64,000 nt of DNA from contig JACZZP010000018.1 in assembly GCA_015183035.1 (NCBI GenBank), positions 186,001 to 250,000 on the forward strand. Direction: 5' to 3'. This document shows, piece by piece, positions 1 through 11,035 of this stretch. This DNA comes from Meloidogyne chitwoodi. Lineage: Eukaryota; Nematoda; Chromadorea; Rhabditida; Meloidogynidae. The notes beneath the pieces are model-generated. The model was not told the origin of the DNA, made no database searches, and saw nothing but the letters and a program-made list of their open reading frames with translations. The position numbers and the translations under genes are program-made. Each line of letters begins with the position of its first letter. Positions within the stretch are counted from its first letter, which is position 1.

Positions 1-654
1 AAAAACAACAACAAAAACAACAACGATCAAATGATGAATAAGATGAAGAAGGTTGTTGCCAATTATTATTAGGTTGTTGCCAAAATTGACCAAAAATTAA
101 TGAAAAGAGGAAGAATAATATAAAAATAATTATTTTAAGCATTTTATAATCTAAAAATTGTATATTTTGAAAGAATTTCTGGAAAAAATTCAAAATTTTC
201 CCTATTTTTCTACAAAATGTGATAAAATGTTAGTCAAGGTCACCCTTTTATTTTCTTTTTTAATTTTACTCATCAAAACAAACAATATAAAAATACAAGA
301 ATTTTCTCCAATATAATCTTTTAAGCTAATGTTTAAATTAATCTACTTAAAGAACTAATTTCGTGTTGTTACTATTTCCTTTTGTTTAACAAACAAAACG
401 TAAAAAATGAAGAATATTATAGTTTATTTTAGTAAAGAGTATAAATAAATTAAAAAAAGTGAAAGAAATACACCCAAAAATTGAGAGGTTTGTGTCTTGA
501 AATGATTGAGAAAAAGTAAAAATAAATTTTATAAACCATTTTTAAAGTTCTGTTGACATTGCTGTTCGTCTTATTCCATTCTAAAAATTAAAAAATTTTT
601 AATTACATAAAAACACGTTTCTATAATTTTAAGAGGAAAATAAAAGCTTCCTTC

Positions 655-724
655 CTTAAAGTGTTCGAACCTGCGACCTCCTCACACCTAGTCGGACGCT
701 CAACCGACTAGACTAACGAGCACT
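655..724 (-). pseudogene. tRNA-like sequence in intron
   Basis: Read on the minus strand it has an A-box-like word TTAGTCTAGTCGGTTGAGCG and a B-box word AGGTTCGAAC. The T-stem does not close well, so a working tRNA is unlikely. It lies in, or just past, an intron of the Yurt-like gene, in the same orientation. Confidence 0.5.
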
Positions 725-837
725 GTTAGGATTTTACTTTTTAATAAGTGTTAAACCCAAAGCTATTTAAATCATTCAAACGTTCTAACAATAAAGGTCT
801 ATTATTTCAAAAGGTCCTATAAATTTAATAAGAAAAC

Positions 838-3135
838 CTGATTAAAATAAGAAAAATTTCCATCTAAACTTTTTACTGGGCCTGAATAATTTTTTGTTGA
901 TTTTATTTGTTGAATTTCCTCCTTCTTTTGTCTAGGTGGATAACGACGAGAAGGACGCCTAAAAGGTGGTCTATCAATTACAGAATTTAAATTTTTTTGT
1001 TGTGAATATTGCTCAGTATTTCGATTAATAATTGTTTCATATTCTGTTCTTCCTCTTTAATAATTAATTATTAAAATTTAAAAAAATAAAGAATTTTTTA
1101 CAAGGAAAATTTTGAGAAATGGAGACAAAATGTCCAAAAGATTTTAGGGTAAAATGTCCAAAATGTTTGTGGAGACAAAAAGATTAAAATTTATGTGGGG
1201 ACAAAATGACAAAATGTATGTGGGGAAAAAATGTCCAAAATGTTTGCAGGGATAAAGTGTCCAATGCTTGTGGAGACAAAATGTCCAAAAGATTTTAGGG
1301 ATAAAATGTCCAAAATGTTTGCAGGGACAAAATGTCACTACAAGCCTAATCTCTAAAATTAAAAAAATAAACCTGTAACGAAAAGTACTTCCCAAACGAA
1401 AGAGTGGAGGAAATAATCTTTTATTATTTTGTCCAGAAGTTCCAATATATTTAAGTCTAAAAAATGTATGAAATTCTATTGCACATTTCCACAAATGTTT
1501 TGCTGCTCTACTTGAATTTAATTGAAAAACAAAAGTATGTAAATGAATTAATTGTTCTCCTCCTTTATTTTTTTGTTGTTCTAAAGTTAACTCTTCTTCT
1601 ACAACTAAAGTTAGGCGACGACCACGAAAATCAAGACGTTGAACTTTTTCCCATAAGAAAAGGCCTAAAAAGAGGAAATAATTTTAGGGTCTTCTTGGTG
1701 TAGTGGGTAAAAGGTAAATTATTTTTCCTAGGAGTGGAGGTTCGAACCCCATTGACGAAATCTTTTTTATTTTAAATAAAAGAGACAATTATTAATTTTC
1801 AAACTAATCTTAAAAATAAAAAAGTGTAAAACCTATTTTTTGACGGCCGTCTAGAACAAGCATTCCTTGTGGGCTGAGGCCTAGTCTATAATCACATCCA
1901 TCACGTCCTTGAACATTGTGCTTAAAATTAAATTTATTGTTTTAAAGAATCTTTGGCGAAAAAACACAACTGAGTTTGTTAATTTTAAAATCTTTAAATT
2001 ATTTAAAATACCAAATCAACTCCATAAAAAGGCAACCGTCTTGCCTTTTCCAAAAAAGCAGATTCAGCACGGCTAGGAGTCATACTCGAAAGTTGTTTGT
2101 CTGCCCATCTGCAAATAATAGCTAATTCCATCTGTTCATTTTGTAAAGGATGAAAGCGAAATTCAGAAGCAAAAGTTGAGGAATATGTCTGAGGATTGAA
2201 GTCGCCAAATTCTGCTATATTTAAATAAAAATAATTTAAAAAATAAAATTTATTTTTTGCCTCACATTGAAGTCCTAATGCAGCTAAATCAATAACTGCT
2301 TCAGGTGGACAATCCAAAAGGCCTGTTTGTATGTCTTGTCGAAGTTGGATAAAAAATAGATACCTAAAATAAAAATCAATTTAATCAGATTATTAAAAAG
2401 GCAAAAGTCCGCAATTTTAGTCCGCAAATAAAAATATGATGAGCGGACAAACTCAGACTTAATAAAAAATAAATTATAAAAAACTAACCTAGTTAATTCA
2501 TCTTTGAGATTGACAGGATCATTTGAAAAAAATTTTACTCTAAGCCTAAAATTATAAGGAGGTCCAAAAGGAATTTGTTTGCGTATCCTCTTTGCAGGGT
2601 CTAGCCATTGCCTTACTTGAAAGTGATCAATAAATTGTAAACCAAAATAATCTCGTTCAATCAAGCCAAGATGGGCAAACACTCTTTGATATAATTCTTG
2701 ACCAAAAGCTCCCTTCTTTTAATAAAAATATAAAAAATAATTTAAAGGTTTTTGCAGACATATTTTGCGGACTAAATATCGTGAATAAAATATTAGGAGT
2801 TCAATACTTAAATGACAAGGTTGTAGAAGCTATAAAAATCAGTAAAAATGAGGAAATGCCCTACAAAAAATAAAACGTTAGAAAAAATATTTATCCGCAA
2901 ATATTTGTCCGCAAAAAAGAAAATAATTAAAAAAAATTAAAAATAATACCCCAATTAAAACATTCAAATCGCTATTATCCAATAATTGAATTCTACATTG
3001 ACAATGTCTATTAATCAAATTTTCTTTATTTCTAGGAATTGAAGAAGAACGAGGCTGTTGTTGAGAACAATTTTTAGATTTTGTAGTAAAACGTTGGCTG
3101 AGAGTTCGAAGAAAATTAGTAGCCATACACTCCAA
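838..3135 (-). CDS. FERM/FA-domain protein of the Yurt/EPB41L5 family (5' part, runs off the left edge)
   Basis: Exons read on the minus strand give a start at 3135 (or an in-frame ATG at 3126), an F1-lobe strand (CRIQLLDNSD), then KGAFGQELYQ, GLIERDYFGLQF, WLDPAKRIRKQ, DELTRYLFFIQLRQDI, EFRFHPLQNEQMELAI, YGVD, then RDGCDYRLGLSP, RLTLVV, KHLWKCAIEFHTFFRL and LGSTFRYRGRTEY, followed by an Arg/Pro-rich FERM-adjacent stretch. The order and the motifs LWKCA.E.H.FFRL and LGS.FRY are those of EPB41L4B/EPB41L5/Yurt, membrane-cytoskeleton adaptors that restrain apical Crumbs in epithelia. The last visible exon stops at a donor at 838, so the C-terminal part lies outside the window. Introns hold a tandem array (1123-1337), a MITE-like hairpin (2749-2919) and two tRNA-like sequences. 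PTPN3/4 was considered, but the C-lobe fits Yurt better. Exon joins are by eye. Confidence 0.82.
1123..1337. repeat. Degenerate tandem repeat, unit about 28 bp
   Basis: Repeated words GGGACAAAATGTCCAAAA and TGTTTGCAGGGA recur about eight times with drift. The array lies in an intron of the Yurt-like gene and accounts for the open frames over it. The word GGACAAAATGTC, itself palindromic, is seen again near 7103 and 52570. Confidence 0.75.
1690..1762 (+). pseudogene. tRNA-like sequence in intron
   Basis: A-box-like TTGGTGTAGTGGGTAAAAGG and B-box GGTTCGAACCCC are followed by TTGACGAAA. It lies in an intron of the minus-strand Yurt-like gene, so it is one of the few in antisense orientation. 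Confidence 0.5.
2749..2919. mobile_element. MITE-like inverted repeat with Merlin-like terminal words
   Basis: Left arm TTTTTGCAGACATATTTTGC and right arm, read in reverse, TTTTTTGCGGACAAATATTT are imperfect inverted repeats about 30 bp long and 171 bp apart in total. The words TTTTTGCGGAC and GAATAAAATAT also occur in the terminal repeats of the Merlin-type element at 8924-9643, so it may be a short non-autonomous relative. It sits in an intron of the Yurt-like gene. Confidence 0.5.
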
Positions 3136-3606
3136 TTTTATTTTTTCTAAAAAAAGAATTAATGGATCAGTTAAAAATGCAAAAAAATGAAAAATGAGGT
3201 CGTGCTTGTGTCAATTTTTTTGCGAATAAAATAAAAAAAGTAACAAAGGAGCGAAGTTATAAGTGAATTAAAAAAGAAAGAAGAGAATAAAAGGTAAAGT
3301 AAAAATTGATTTTATGGAAAGATGAATTTTAGATAATTTTTGAAGAAGAAAATGGGAAAAACAATGTGAATAATACTGGGAAAGTTTTAAAAAATAAATT
3401 AAAAAAGGTGTTTTAACTTAATTTAATTACTTAAAAAATGTGTAGACGAAATAGACAAATTTGCCTTATTGACCAAATTATAATTGACCATTATGTAATA
3501 TTTTCAATTAATGACCCAATTGAACAGGCTGAGATGAAAAGTTGGAAGGAATTTTATTTTTTGTTTTTTCCCGTTTTAATTGTTTTTAGGCAAATTTTCT
3601 AATAAA
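3136..3606. other. Divergent intergenic region
   Basis: This 470 bp stretch lies between the divergently oriented Yurt-like and TBC1D24-like genes. It is A+T-rich and probably holds both promoters. No specific motif could be supported. Confidence 0.4.
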
Positions 3607-6600
3607 ATGGACTCTAGTAAATGCGCAAATATTTCAATTTTCGAAGAGCAACAAAATTCAACGACTTTTATTTCTGAATGTCCAGCAACTTGTAGCAATG
3701 CAGAAAATACTTTCTTTGTTCGTTCTTACAAAACTTCAGGTTTTCTTTTTTATTAATTGTTTATTTATTATTTTTTTAGCACAAGATTCTTCTAGTAAAT
3801 TATCTAGACTTTCTATTATTATCCGTCGTTCCTTAAAAATTGGAACAAAAAGAGGGGATGCGCAAGCAGTCTCAGAACAAAAGAAAGTTGTTCAGGATAA
3901 AATAGTTTGTTGTTTTTTTCTTCAATTGGTAATCTTTGGGGGATTAAATTTATTTAAGTACTTAAATCTTTAGCTTGTTTTGGTTGCTAGGTAACGAAAA
4001 AAACATTAAAGATCAATCTTGGCCTATTTTGGAATTAAATTTTCTGAAAAAACTTGCGGGTATTTTTCTTATTATTTTTTTTATAAATATGCTGGTTTTT
4101 GACTACCTATTTTAGAATTTAATTACCAAATATACCTAGACTTGTTTTTTAATAATTAAAAAATTTAAGATGCCTCCGTTTACTGAATACACTGATCTCC
4201 GTCCAGAATGTTTTATTGTTCCAAAATATGGAATGCTTGATTTTTTGGATAAATTAATTCAAAATAAACAGTTTGGACAGGTTTTTTTCTAAAGAATTAA
4301 ATTTTACTTTTTAATATATTTTTTAGTTAAAACAATTTTTACGAGAAAATATTTGGCCTGTTACACACGAAATTCGCAAACATCTTTGGGCTGTTTTAAT
4401 CTCTTATTCCGACAATGAATTTGAATCTTCAAAGTTTTTCTATCGTGAACAAATTGAATTTCTTCTTAAAAGCAAAGGTTTTTTGTGATATTTGATCCTA
4501 AAATTGAAAATTAAAATTTTTTTAAAGTACAAAATTTTCGTCCTGCTTTCCTCTCAGAACCTGGAATTGTTGTTTGTGATCACGGCTTGAAAGAAATTGG
4601 TGTTATAAATTTACAACGACTTTTAATTGTATTTTTTAAATTATTTAAAAAATTAAATAAAATATTTTAGGTAATTGAATACGCTCGGCCTGAAATTCGT
4701 TTTGTCCCAGTTTTTTTAAATTTAATTTTTTTAAATATTTTATTTTTTAAATTCTCTATCCTCTTTGTGCCGTTTTTCTTCATTATCATCCTGTTGATGT
4801 GTCATTTGCTTGTATAAATAGACTTTTGGCACAAGTATTTTTTAAAGAATTTATTAAAAATTTAATTTTTATATTTATAGGGCAATAAATATGTTTTTCA
4901 GTCTGAAATTGTAAATTATTTATTTGCTTTTTTTAAATTCTATTAATGTTCAGGCGGTTTATGCATCTCGATATACACTTTTATCGATGCTTAAAAAATT
5001 TAAGGTTAAATAATTTTTATTAAATAATTTTTATTTTTTTTTAAATTTAGAAAAAAGTTTATAATAAATTAAAAAAGAGAATGGCTGCAGAAGAAAATAA
5101 AATAGTTGAATTAATGGCTAATTGGCATTTTTGGATTTTTAAGGTTCTTTTTTTCTTTCTCTAAATAATTTTATTTATTTTTTAAAGTGTCTTCCATTTC
5201 CTTATCTTGTTCGCTTGATTGACTGCTTCCTTTTTGAAGGTTTTTTTATTTTTAAAAAATCAAAAAAATATTTTTTAGGGCAAAAAATGCTTGCCCGAGC
5301 AGTTTTGACAATTCTCTACCTATGGCACAAACAACAAGTATTTTTTAAATAAAAGGTTGATTTAATATAATTAGTTTAAAAAATGTTACTAGCATCAAAT
5401 TACTAAACAAAATGAAATGACAAAAATAACAGTGGAGGAAAGAATTAGTCAATTGAATTTTGAGGTTTTTTCGTTTAAATTTTTTATTTATTTTTTGTTT
5501 TAAGATTTGTTCTGTTGCGTCAAAAATTCCTGTTTCTGTACAGACATTTTTGGACATTGGGTAAATTATTTTTTAATTATTTAAATTTATTTTTTCTTTC
5601 AGTTTCTCAATACGTCGATTTAGCAACAGCACACTTTTTAGGCAACAGCGTCATTATGAAAATAAATTTTGGGAAGTTGTTAGTAAATTAAGAGCAGAGA
5701 AAAATTTAAGACAACCTGATGATCGAATTTATACGCCTGGTTAAATTTATTATTTAATTTTATTTATTTTTTATTTTTAAAGTATTTATTTCAAAAATAA
5801 TTGATGAAGATGCAGCAAAAGAATTAATGAGCGCACTCCCCCAAAGATTTCAGTTGGAAACACCAAAATTGCTTTTTCGTCTATCAGAACATGGTTTTAA
5901 TTTTAAATAAACTTGAAAAGAATATTTTTATATAATTTAGGAACTTCTTTTGTTCAATTATGGACACGGTATTTAATAATTAAACTTGAAATCAGAATTT
6001 TTTAATAAAAATAAACTTGAAATTAAGTAAAAAGGAAACGGTTGATTCCAAGTTTATTTTTTTGAAAATTCTGATTCCAAGTTTATTTATAAAAATTATT
6101 ATTTTTTAGTATTGAGGAAGTAGACCAATCTTTATTAATAATAAAATCAACAAATAATGATATTTTTGGTGCTTATGTTTCAAGTTCTTGGGCTGAAAGA
6201 AATGGTTTTTTTTAAATTAAAAAAAAATTAATTTAATATAATTATTTTTAGATATACATGAAAGAGCAAAAGCTAAATATTTTGGAACAGGAGAATCTTT
6301 TGTTTGTTTTATTTGAAAATAATATTTTAATTAAATTAATTAAGGTATGGCGTTTGGATGAAGAGTTAAAATTACCGATAATTTATACGTGGTAAGGAAA
6401 AAATTATTTTTTGGAAAATTTAATTCTCTTCTATTTTGATAAACTTTAAATCAGAATATTTTTAATAATATTTAAAATTTTCAAGGTCTGACCAATTTTG
6501 TGACAATTACTTTATGGCAGCAAACGATAAACTTTTAATTGTATTTTTTATTTTAATTAAATTTTATTTTATTAAAAGATTGGAAGTGGCGGAGGTGATG

Positions 6601-6788
6601 CTATTGCAATTCGAGATGAACTTGTTGAAGGATCAAGTAGAGCATCAAAAACTTATCAGTCACCAGAATTGGTTTCAGGAGGTTTTTTTTTAAATAAATT
6701 AAAAAAAAAATATTTTTCTTTAAATTTATTTAAAGGTCAATTTCAAATAAATGAACTTGAAGTTTGGGCGATACCAAGCAGTATATGA
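3607..6788 (+). CDS. TBC1D24: TBC1D24/Skywalker-type TBC and TLDc domain protein
   Basis: Spliced exons give a TBC-like domain (QLKQFLRENIWPVTHEIRKH, LWAVL, YPLCAVFLHYHP, WHFWIFKCLPFPYLVRLIDC, FLFEGQKMLARAVLTILY) and then a C-terminal TLDc domain (TSFVQLWTRIEEVDQSLLII, GAYVSSSWAERN, FGTGESFVWRLDE, IGSGGGDAIAIRDEL, ending LEVWAIPSSI). TBC followed by TLDc is diagnostic of TBC1D24, which acts on synaptic vesicle and endosomal traffic through Rab35 and/or Arf6 (family knowledge). The catalytic IxxDxxR arginine motif of active RabGAPs is not visible, as in the family. Start at 3607 is the first ATG of a plausible first exon; the joins between about 3890 and 4200 are not resolved, and a start at 4171 is possible. 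Introns are 40-60 bp with GTTTTTT donors and AAAG acceptors. Confidence 0.88.
5982..6087. repeat. Intronic hairpin built from AAACTTGAAATCAGAATTTT
   Basis: The left copy AAACTTGAAATCAGAATTTT and a second shorter copy are mirrored by a right arm containing GAAAATTCTGATTCCAAG. The inverted arms are about 45 bp and lie inside a TBC1D24 intron. Confidence 0.6.
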
Positions 6789-7217
6789 AATAAATTAAAA
6801 AAGAGAGAAAGGTTATTATTAGTTTTGCATTCATCTAATGCTAGTTTTTTTGGGTCCACCCTGAGTAATTTTAATCAACACATTTTCTTCTTTTTGTACA
6901 AAATTGCATCTATTGAAGGTGTTTTATTACTTCTCGGTACCGCCAAAAGAAGAGAATGTGTTGATCAAAAGGTAGTTGATAATCAGGGTTGATCCAGTTT
7001 TTTAATATTTTTTTATCCCCTTAAATAGAGAGCATTTATTGCCAAAATTGTCAATGACATTTTATCCCAGAGAATAGAATTTTGGTATTTTTAAGGGACA
7101 AAATGTCATTTTTAAGTCTCCAATTCTTCATTTAAAATTATTTTTTTTATCGTAAATAATAAAAATTTTTAATTTTAAAAATTTGTACAATTAAAAAGTG
7201 TTAATTCCCATTTTTAT
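6789..7217. repeat. Intergenic region with a 144-bp imperfect inverted repeat (6852-6995)
   Basis: Left arm words GGGTCCACCCTGA and TCAACACATTTTCTTCTTTT are mirrored by AAAAGAAGAGAATGTGTTGA and TCAGGGTTGATCC. This is MITE-like and sits between two convergent genes. The rest (7030-7120) contains GGGACAAAATGTC, also found in the array at 1123. Confidence 0.55.
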
Positions 7218-8161
7218 TTAAACCTTTTTTCTCATTGTTAAAATTGTTGCTTTACGTGCTTTTCTTCTTTTTCGTTGAGGACTTCCATCATTATTATATC
7301 CATTATTTCCTCCCATCATATATTGTTGTTGTTGCATATTTTGATCAAAATTATTATTCTGTTCAAAATTGTTGTTATTTTGTTGACAAGGCTGTGAACA
7401 TGGATCTAAAATTTAAAAAATATTTTATAGCCAAGTCAAAAAGATCAACACCCATATAATCAACCAAGTTTTACAATGTCGATATTATGGGTGTCAGTAT
7501 TCTCAAATTTTAGAGATCTGGGCGTATATTAAAAATACCGCAATTTTGCCCAGAACAACAGCCAAAATTACCGCATGGAGGACAGAATCCCCCGTTGTTT
7601 GAATTTTGCATTTGCATATTATTATTATCATCATTTCTGCCTCCTCCCTTACTGCGACAAATGTCTTTGGCACTCACTTCTTTTCCAGTAGGGATTAATA
7701 CTTGACCCAAAGGAATAAAGGTTGCTGAAAATTATTTGAAAAAAAATTTTCCAAAAAATTTGACTTACCACCATTTGTTGGAATTCCTAAGCCACTTAGT
7801 CCGCTTAATCCATTCAATCCAATTCCCAGTCCACCAAGTGTTTGTAATGCTTGAAGCTGTTGCATTGCTTGTAGTTGACCGTTTAGACCGCCAAGTGTAG
7901 TAAGTCCAGCTAGGCCAGAAGGGGCTTGAGCGGTTAACGGGGAAATTCCTTGGAGAGTTGGGGGGAGTTGCATAAGGGGTTGAGAAAACATTGAAGCCTA
8001 AATTTGAAATAATTAAAAAATATTTTTGGATAATTCCTTACTGCTTGATTCAAAGGAAGTCCCGAAAAGGCCGATGGCGCTTGAAGCTGTGCATTTAATT
8101 GTGAACTAGTTGGCTTCAAAAATGCCAAAAAGAACAAAAAATAAAATGAGGAAAAAGGCAT
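7218..8161 (-). CDS. Secreted Gln/Gly/Leu-rich protein with a short Cys-rich segment
   Basis: Four exons (8161-8042, 7997-7769, 7724-7539, 7405-7218) join in frame to a protein of 240 residues. It starts with a signal peptide (MPFSSFYFLFFLAFLKPTSS), followed by a Leu/Gly/Gln region with GLNGLSGLSGLG, a segment with FCPPCGNFGCCSGQNC and PCSQPCQQ (about residues 155-185), an Asn/Gln-rich part, and a basic tail (QRKRRKARKATILTMRKK). Splice sites agree in phase at each join. No known family is recognised. A secreted structural or gland protein is possible, but that is inference. It lies downstream of aip-1 on the same strand. Confidence 0.72.
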
Positions 8162-8641
8162 TTTAAGGCAAAAAAATGAATGGAAAAAATAATAATTTTG
8201 AAAAAATATTTTTTACTTTCACCAGTCGCGCATTGTTTGTAAAGAAAGAGGAAAAATAAAGAAAAATTGAATTTGTTTGTATTGGCCGAAAAATGGTTAT
8301 TTTAATAGAATAAAACAAATAAATGAAATAATTATTTAGTTGAAATTTTTTTCCTTTTTTGGGAATATTAAGAAAAAAATAAAATATTTTTTGTTTGGTC
8401 TGTTGCGATTTTTGTAATTAAAATAATTAATGTATCAGGGAGAAAAAGAGGAAGTAAAATTAAAAAAGAAAACAAAATTAAAAACCTCAGCAAAGTTAAC
8501 TTAATTTTCCATGTCTCACTGAACGAGCACATCCTCGATGATTAATATAAATCGAAAATTTCTCCCAATAAATTTCATTTTAGATATATAAGGAATACAG
8601 AAATGTTTTAGTATATCACAAAAGAACTTTTTTTAATTTAG

Positions 8642-10498
8642 TTAGCTGATTGTACAGTTAGAATTAGTTGAACCTCCACCTCCCCTTGCTCGTCTTTGAT
8701 TCTCAAGTATCCCTCTATAATTTTTTTTTCAAAAGTTTTTAGAAAAAAATTAAAAAATAAACCTTTCATCCTCTTCCAGTTGTAATTGTTGTGCTATCAA
8801 AAAATTTAATTGCTCAGGATCCATTGGTTTTGAAGACTTGGAGTTCAATACTTCGTCCAATTTTTTGGCCAACATTTCATCATTTTCCTTGAGATTGGAA
8901 AAATTTAATTTTTTTAAATTCATGGTACTTGTCAAGATGGTATGGTTTTTTTTGCGGACTTTTTTTTAGGACAAATTATTATCATATTTTATTCACACAT
9001 ATGTTATTTGATTTTTACCTCAAGGCAAGTAAGGGTCTACATAGACTAATAAATATGTGTAAATGTTTCTGACCTAGTCATTTACATTTTTTAATCAATT
9101 ATTCTATAAAATGATTCAATCTCTTAAAAATTTTACTTTATTACAATTATGCAACAAAATCAGTTTACCAGAGGATGAATTTCAACAATGGCTTACTGAT
9201 TTAGGTATGCTTCACAAAACAAGAACATGTGTTTGTGGTTCAGAAATGCGTAAAGAGAAGATGAGGGGATATGGGCTTTGGCGCTGTAAAAAAACATCAT
9301 GTAGAAAAACAAAAGGGGCTTTGGTTGGCACTTTCTTCAATGGTTTTAAGCTAACTTTCAAGCAAGTGATGCAGGTAAATTTTGCCGATTATGTACTTTA
9401 TACCATGTGGGAAATTTCCTTCTAAGATAATGTATTTTTGGTCGAGAAGACCAGTTATACATATTAATCAAAAAGAATTTTGCATGAATTTATTTGGAAA
9501 CGACATTTTGGAGGAGATGATTGTTTTTTTAATTTGATTTCACAAATTGTAAATAATGAAAAATATATGTGTGAATAAAATATAATAATAATTTGTCCGC
9601 AAAAAAAGTCCGCAAAAAAAACCATACCATCTTGACAAGTGCCAAATTCATTTCAAAATAATTACAATTTCACTTTTTGATGGTTTATGTACTGCTTTAC
9701 ATTTATGGTCAGTAGGGTGTCGATGTCCAAGACAGAAATGAATTCCGCAATGTTTACATTCCATTTTAACTAACTAAAAATAAATAAAATTAAAATTTAA
9801 AGTTAAAAAATATTAAATTAATTTTAAAATTAATTAAGGAACTTAAATAGTTAACCTGGAAGCATAAATAAAACGAATACAAATAAAGCAATCTAAAGGA
9901 TTCGAACCAGTAACATTAAATAAGGAAGTGGAGGATGTTACCACTGCACCATAAAGGATTTTAATCTGCTATTTGTCTAAATAAATAAATAGAATGTCTT
10001 CTCATCAAATACCGAGACCCCAATCAAATTTTTAATTGATTAAAAAAATGAAACCTCTCTTTTGAAACAACCACTTAGTCCACATTTTGGTGCCCATCGT
10101 TTTTTATCAGATTTACAAGCATTATCGATATGATCGCTAACTAATAGGTCTGGAGATTGACCTACTTTGAAAGGAATAGGTTGCTGACAGAGAGGACAAA
10201 TTGTCGTTTGTCGATTCTAAAAAATTTAAATAAACTAAAATGGTTGTTTTATACCTTTTCTAATGCCTTTATACAATCATGCGAATCGTAGGAATGATGA
10301 TTCTTGCTAAAAAAAATAAATTATTTTATAAAGAATTTCAATATATGTATACCAAAAGATATGTGAACAAACATTACATTTTATTGGAAGAAAATCTTTA
10401 AAAAAAGTATTAAACAATATCAAAGCTTTAAAGAATTTACCAAGTTGGCGACATTCAGGGACGGAACAATGAGCGCCAATATCAGGAAATTCAGCCAT
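8642..10498 (-). CDS. aip-1: AN1-type zinc finger protein AIP-1/ZFAND2 with C-terminal CaaX box
   Basis: Exon 1 starts MAEFPDIGAHCSVPECRQLD; later exons give two AN1 zinc fingers (CNVCSHIFCKNHH, CPLCQQPIPFKVGQ, DHIDNACKSDKKRW, CGLSGC, MECKHCGIHFCLGHRHPTDH), then an acidic helix resembling a ubiquitin-interacting motif (MDPEQLNFLIAQQLQLEEDE), and the end SNCTIS, which has Cys at -4 as in the prenylated ZFAND2B. The family binds the proteasome/p97 and protects against arsenite and misfolded ER proteins. A 778-bp intron (9665-8888, phase 0 on both sides) holds a Merlin-type transposon; without it and one target duplication the intron would be 50 bp, the local norm. The last exons are 8887-8763 and 8714-8642. 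A tRNA-like sequence is in another intron. Confidence 0.88.
8924..9643 (+). mobile_element. Internally deleted Merlin-type (IS1016/ISXO2-like) DNA transposon
   Basis: Terminal inverted repeats begin GGTACTTGTCAAGATGG on the left and end in the complement of GGCACTTGTCAAGATGG on the right; the similarity extends about 75 bp through TTTGCGGAC and GTGTGAATAAAATAT. Both ends are flanked by the 8-bp direct duplication AAATTCAT (8916-8923 and 9644-9651). An 8-9 bp duplication, GG-starting ends and the encoded zinc ribbon fit the Merlin superfamily. At 720 bp it is too short for a full transposase of about 280 residues, so it is non-autonomous. Confidence 0.85.
9111..9425 (+). pseudogene. Merlin transposase remnant, N-terminal zinc ribbon part
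   Basis: The frame encodes 104 residues with a zinc ribbon (CVCGSEM, then LWRCKKTSC) followed by GTFFNGFKLTFKQVMQ, the N-terminal layout of ISXO2/Merlin transposases. The DDE catalytic core is absent. A second frame at about 9483-9570 carries EFIWKRHFGGDDCFFNLIS, which fits the family's C-terminal end, so an internal deletion of the middle joined both ends. The coding remnant is antisense to aip-1. Confidence 0.75.
9888..9960 (-). pseudogene. tRNA-like sequence in aip-1 intron
   Basis: Minus-strand reading gives A-box-like TATGGTGCAGTGGTAACA and B-box GGTTCGAATCC about 30 bp apart. It is in the sense orientation of aip-1. No clear anticodon stem is seen. Confidence 0.55.
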
Positions 10499-11035
10499 TT
10501 ATGTATAAAAAGTCTGAAATTAAAATAATTTTAATTTTAGAATGAGAAAAATAATTTATTCGAAACCTATAAATAGAACAAAAATGATGAAAATTATGAA
10601 AAATGATGAAAATTATAATAAAATGATGACAATTACAAAACAGGAATAAAAAAGAATAGGCGGTAGAGATCAACCAGCCTAAATTTCAGAGTTTATTAAT
10701 TAGTGTCTATCTACTCTATTTCACTATTCGCGTTCTCTACTAATTCATTAGAAAATGTTATTTTTCATTATGGTAACTTTTGCTTACTTTTCGTTTTATT
10801 TTTTTGTCTCTTTCTCTTCTTGTCTCTCAGTTTTCTTTAATCTCATCTTGCTTCTTTTGTTTGTTTTTCAAAATAACTACAAACGTTTCGTCATAGATTT
10901 CTCAGTTCATAAATATTTTATTTACATTTTTACTAAAATTTGGCAACAAAATTTCTTTTTTATTTTATTTGTGTATTAGGTTCAACTACAATTTTTACAA
11001 TTAATCATTATTTTTAGTTTGTTATTTGTTTAATA
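10499..11035. other. Intergenic region between aip-1 and let-765
   Basis: This is a divergent 537-bp gap, A+T-rich with ATGATGAAAATTATGA-type direct repeats near 10583-10625. The open frames in it are low-complexity (Phe/Ile/Leu) and not convincing. It likely contains both promoters. Confidence 0.4.

Noticed and set aside
1144..1494. 116-codon minus-strand ORF with repeated CPHKHFGH-like peptides
   Set aside because: The first half is a real FERM exon of the Yurt-like gene; the rest reads into the intronic tandem array.
8750..8935. A separate small gene starting at 8935 or 8923
   Set aside because: Phase-0 splice sites at 9665 and 8888 join it to aip-1, and its C-terminal helix and CaaX-type end fit ZFAND2B. 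The apparent start codon is part of the transposon target duplication.
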